Source of the DNA: Bradyrhizobium tropiciagri | GTDB lineage: Bacteria; Pseudomonadota; Alphaproteobacteria; Rhizobiales; Xanthobacteraceae | Direction of reading: 5' to 3' | Assembly (NCBI RefSeq): GCF_018130545.1 | Contig: NZ_JAFCKF010000007.1 | Span: 394,245-458,244 of the forward strand | DNA: 64,000 nucleotides | Shown: one piece after another, positions 63,060 through 64,000 of the stretch | How positions within the stretch are numbered: the first letter of the stretch is position 1 | How the letters are laid out: each line of letters starts with the position of its first letter | Notes under the pieces: model-generated | The model's input: the letters and a program-made list of their open reading frames with translations, nothing else | The model's database searches: none | Told to the model about the DNA's origin: nothing | Program-made: the position numbers and the translations under genes

Positions 63060-64000
63060 CTACTTGTCCGGCGATATCGGCATCTGGATGTCGCCCTTGA
63101 TGTGCTTGATCGGGCCCGCCGCCGACGGCATGATGTCGAAGTCGAAGATCTCAGTCGGCAGCCACAGCGTGGCGCAGGCGTTCGGCACGTCGACCACGCC
63201 GGAAATGTGGCCCTGACACGGCGCGGTGCCGAGGATCGAATAGGCTTGCGCGCCAGAGTAGCCGAACTTCTTGAGATACTCGATCGCGTTCAGGCAGGCC
63301 TGGCGGTAAGCGATGTGGACGTCAAGGTAATGCTGCTTGCCGGCCTCGTCGACCGAGATGCCCTCGAAGATCAAATAGTCCTTGTAGTTCGGCGTGATCG
63401 GCGACGGCTTGAACACTGGGTTCTTGATGCCATATTTCGCCACGCCGTCCTTGATGACGTCGACCTTGATGTGCAGCCAGCCGGCCATTTCGATGGCACC
63501 GCAGAAGGTAATCTCGCCGTCGCCCTGGCTGAAATGCAGGTCGCCCATCGAGAGCCCGCCGCCCGGCACATAGACCGGGAAATAGATCTTCGAGCCGCGC
63601 GAGAGATCCTTGATGTCGCAATTGCCGCCGTGCTCGCGCGGCGGCACGGTGCGGGCGCCCTCAAGACCGATCTTGGCCTTGACGTCACCCTTGGCCTGGC
63701 CGGCATGCGCGGTCGGCGCGAACGGCGGATTGGCGAGGCCCGGCACACGGGTCGGGTTGGTCGCGATCAGCTCAGCTTCGCGCTTATTCCAGGCCGCCAG
63801 CATCTTGGCATCGGGCAGGCAGCCGATCAGGCCGGGATGGATCAGGCCGGCGAAGTTCACGCCGGGGACGTGGCGCGACGACGTGTAGAGACCCTTGATG
63901 TCCCAGATCGACTTCTGTGCCAACGGGAAATGGTCGGTGAGGAAGCCGCCGCCATTCTGCTTGGAGAAGAAGCCGTTGAAGCCCCACAGGCTCTCCTTCA
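63060..64000 (-). CDS. fmdA: formamidase / acetamidase (5' end beyond window)
   Basis: Hydrolyses formamide (or short aliphatic amides) to ammonia and the acid. About 313 C-terminal residues of a family usually about 400-410 long are visible; the gene enters from the right edge. Recognisable stretches include KESLWGFNGFFSKQNGGGFL, PGVNFAGLIHPGLIGCLPDA, TVPPREHGGNCDIKDLSRGS, LSMGDLHFSQGDGEI and ILGTAPCQGHISGVVDVPNA, all typical of FmdA. With the fmdB gene just downstream this is the usual fmdAB arrangement. It is probably linked to nitrogen scavenging from short-chain amides. Confidence 0.93.
   Translation of the reverse strand, partial: KESLWGFNGFFSKQNGGGFLTDHFPLAQKSIWDIKGLYTSSRHVPGVNFAGLIHPGLIGCLPDAKMLAAWNKREAELIATNPTRVPGLANPPFAPTAHAGQAKGDVKAKIGLEGARTVPPREHGGNCDIKDLSRGSKIYFPVYVPGGGLSMGDLHFSQGDGEITFCGAIEMAGWLHIKVDVIKDGVAKYGIKNPVFKPSPITPNYKDYLIFEGISVDEAGKQHYLDVHIAYRQACLNAIEYLKKFGYSGAQAYSILGTAPCQGHISGVVDVPNACATLWLPTEIFDFDIMPSAAGPIKHIKGDIQMPISPDK

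Overview
The window looks like a chromosome segment of a high-GC alphaproteobacterium of the Rhizobiales, most probably Bradyrhizobium or a close relative. This is judged from gene families and arrangement (several branched-chain amino-acid-type ABC systems, acyl-CoA catabolic clusters, a PccR-controlled propionyl-CoA module, a large type I-secreted protein of rhizobial style), not from a database match. No rRNA, tRNA or CRISPR array was recognised.

Layout. (1) 1-8.1 kb: two divergent acyl-CoA gene groups. The minus-strand group is acyl-CoA synthetase, APH-fold phosphotransferase, a small unknown protein and an acyl-CoA dehydrogenase cut by the window edge. The plus-strand group is a solute-binding protein, a lipocalin-like protein and a TesB thioesterase. 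They flank a perfect 14-bp palindrome that looks like a repressor operator. (2) 8.1-14.4 kb: degraded XRE and IS200-type remnants, then signalling genes (GGDEF-EAL, PAS-HTH, chemoreceptor). (3) 14.4-17 kb: the decaying remains of a PQQ-alcohol-dehydrogenase-associated ABC exporter cluster. (4) 17-24.8 kb: bioY-pccB-pccA-methylmalonyl-CoA mutase, divergent from pccR, with four phased TGCAAA-like half-sites between them. (5) 25.5-39.7 kb: an aromatic-type catabolic region. An aryl-alcohol/aryl-aldehyde dehydrogenase pair has an excellent sigma-54 promoter and a divergent XylR/DmpR-type activator. An eight-gene group (cupin dioxygenase-like protein, SDR, complete Liv-type ABC importer, Zn-dehydrogenase) lies divergent to a second XylR-like regulator that has lost the GAFTGA loop.

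(6) 40.4-61.3 kb is the most unusual part. A 3,819-residue protein carries about sixty strand-loop-strand repeats, the substrate repeats of TibC/Aah-type protein O-heptosyltransferases. It is followed by a heptosyltransferase of that family with its four-cysteine iron finger, and by an FkbM methyltransferase. Known substrates of this enzyme family are type V autotransporters. This one has no beta-barrel, and a type I secretion ABC transporter and HlyD adaptor lie upstream on the same strand. I read the locus as a glycosylated, type I-secreted giant adhesin system. The 54.8-57.4 kb stretch holds fragments of at least two further adhesin/T1SS modules, including an inverted piece of a second HlyD-LuxR pair. 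(7) 62-64 kb: a small cupin protein, an FmdB zinc-ribbon protein and a formamidase that runs off the window.
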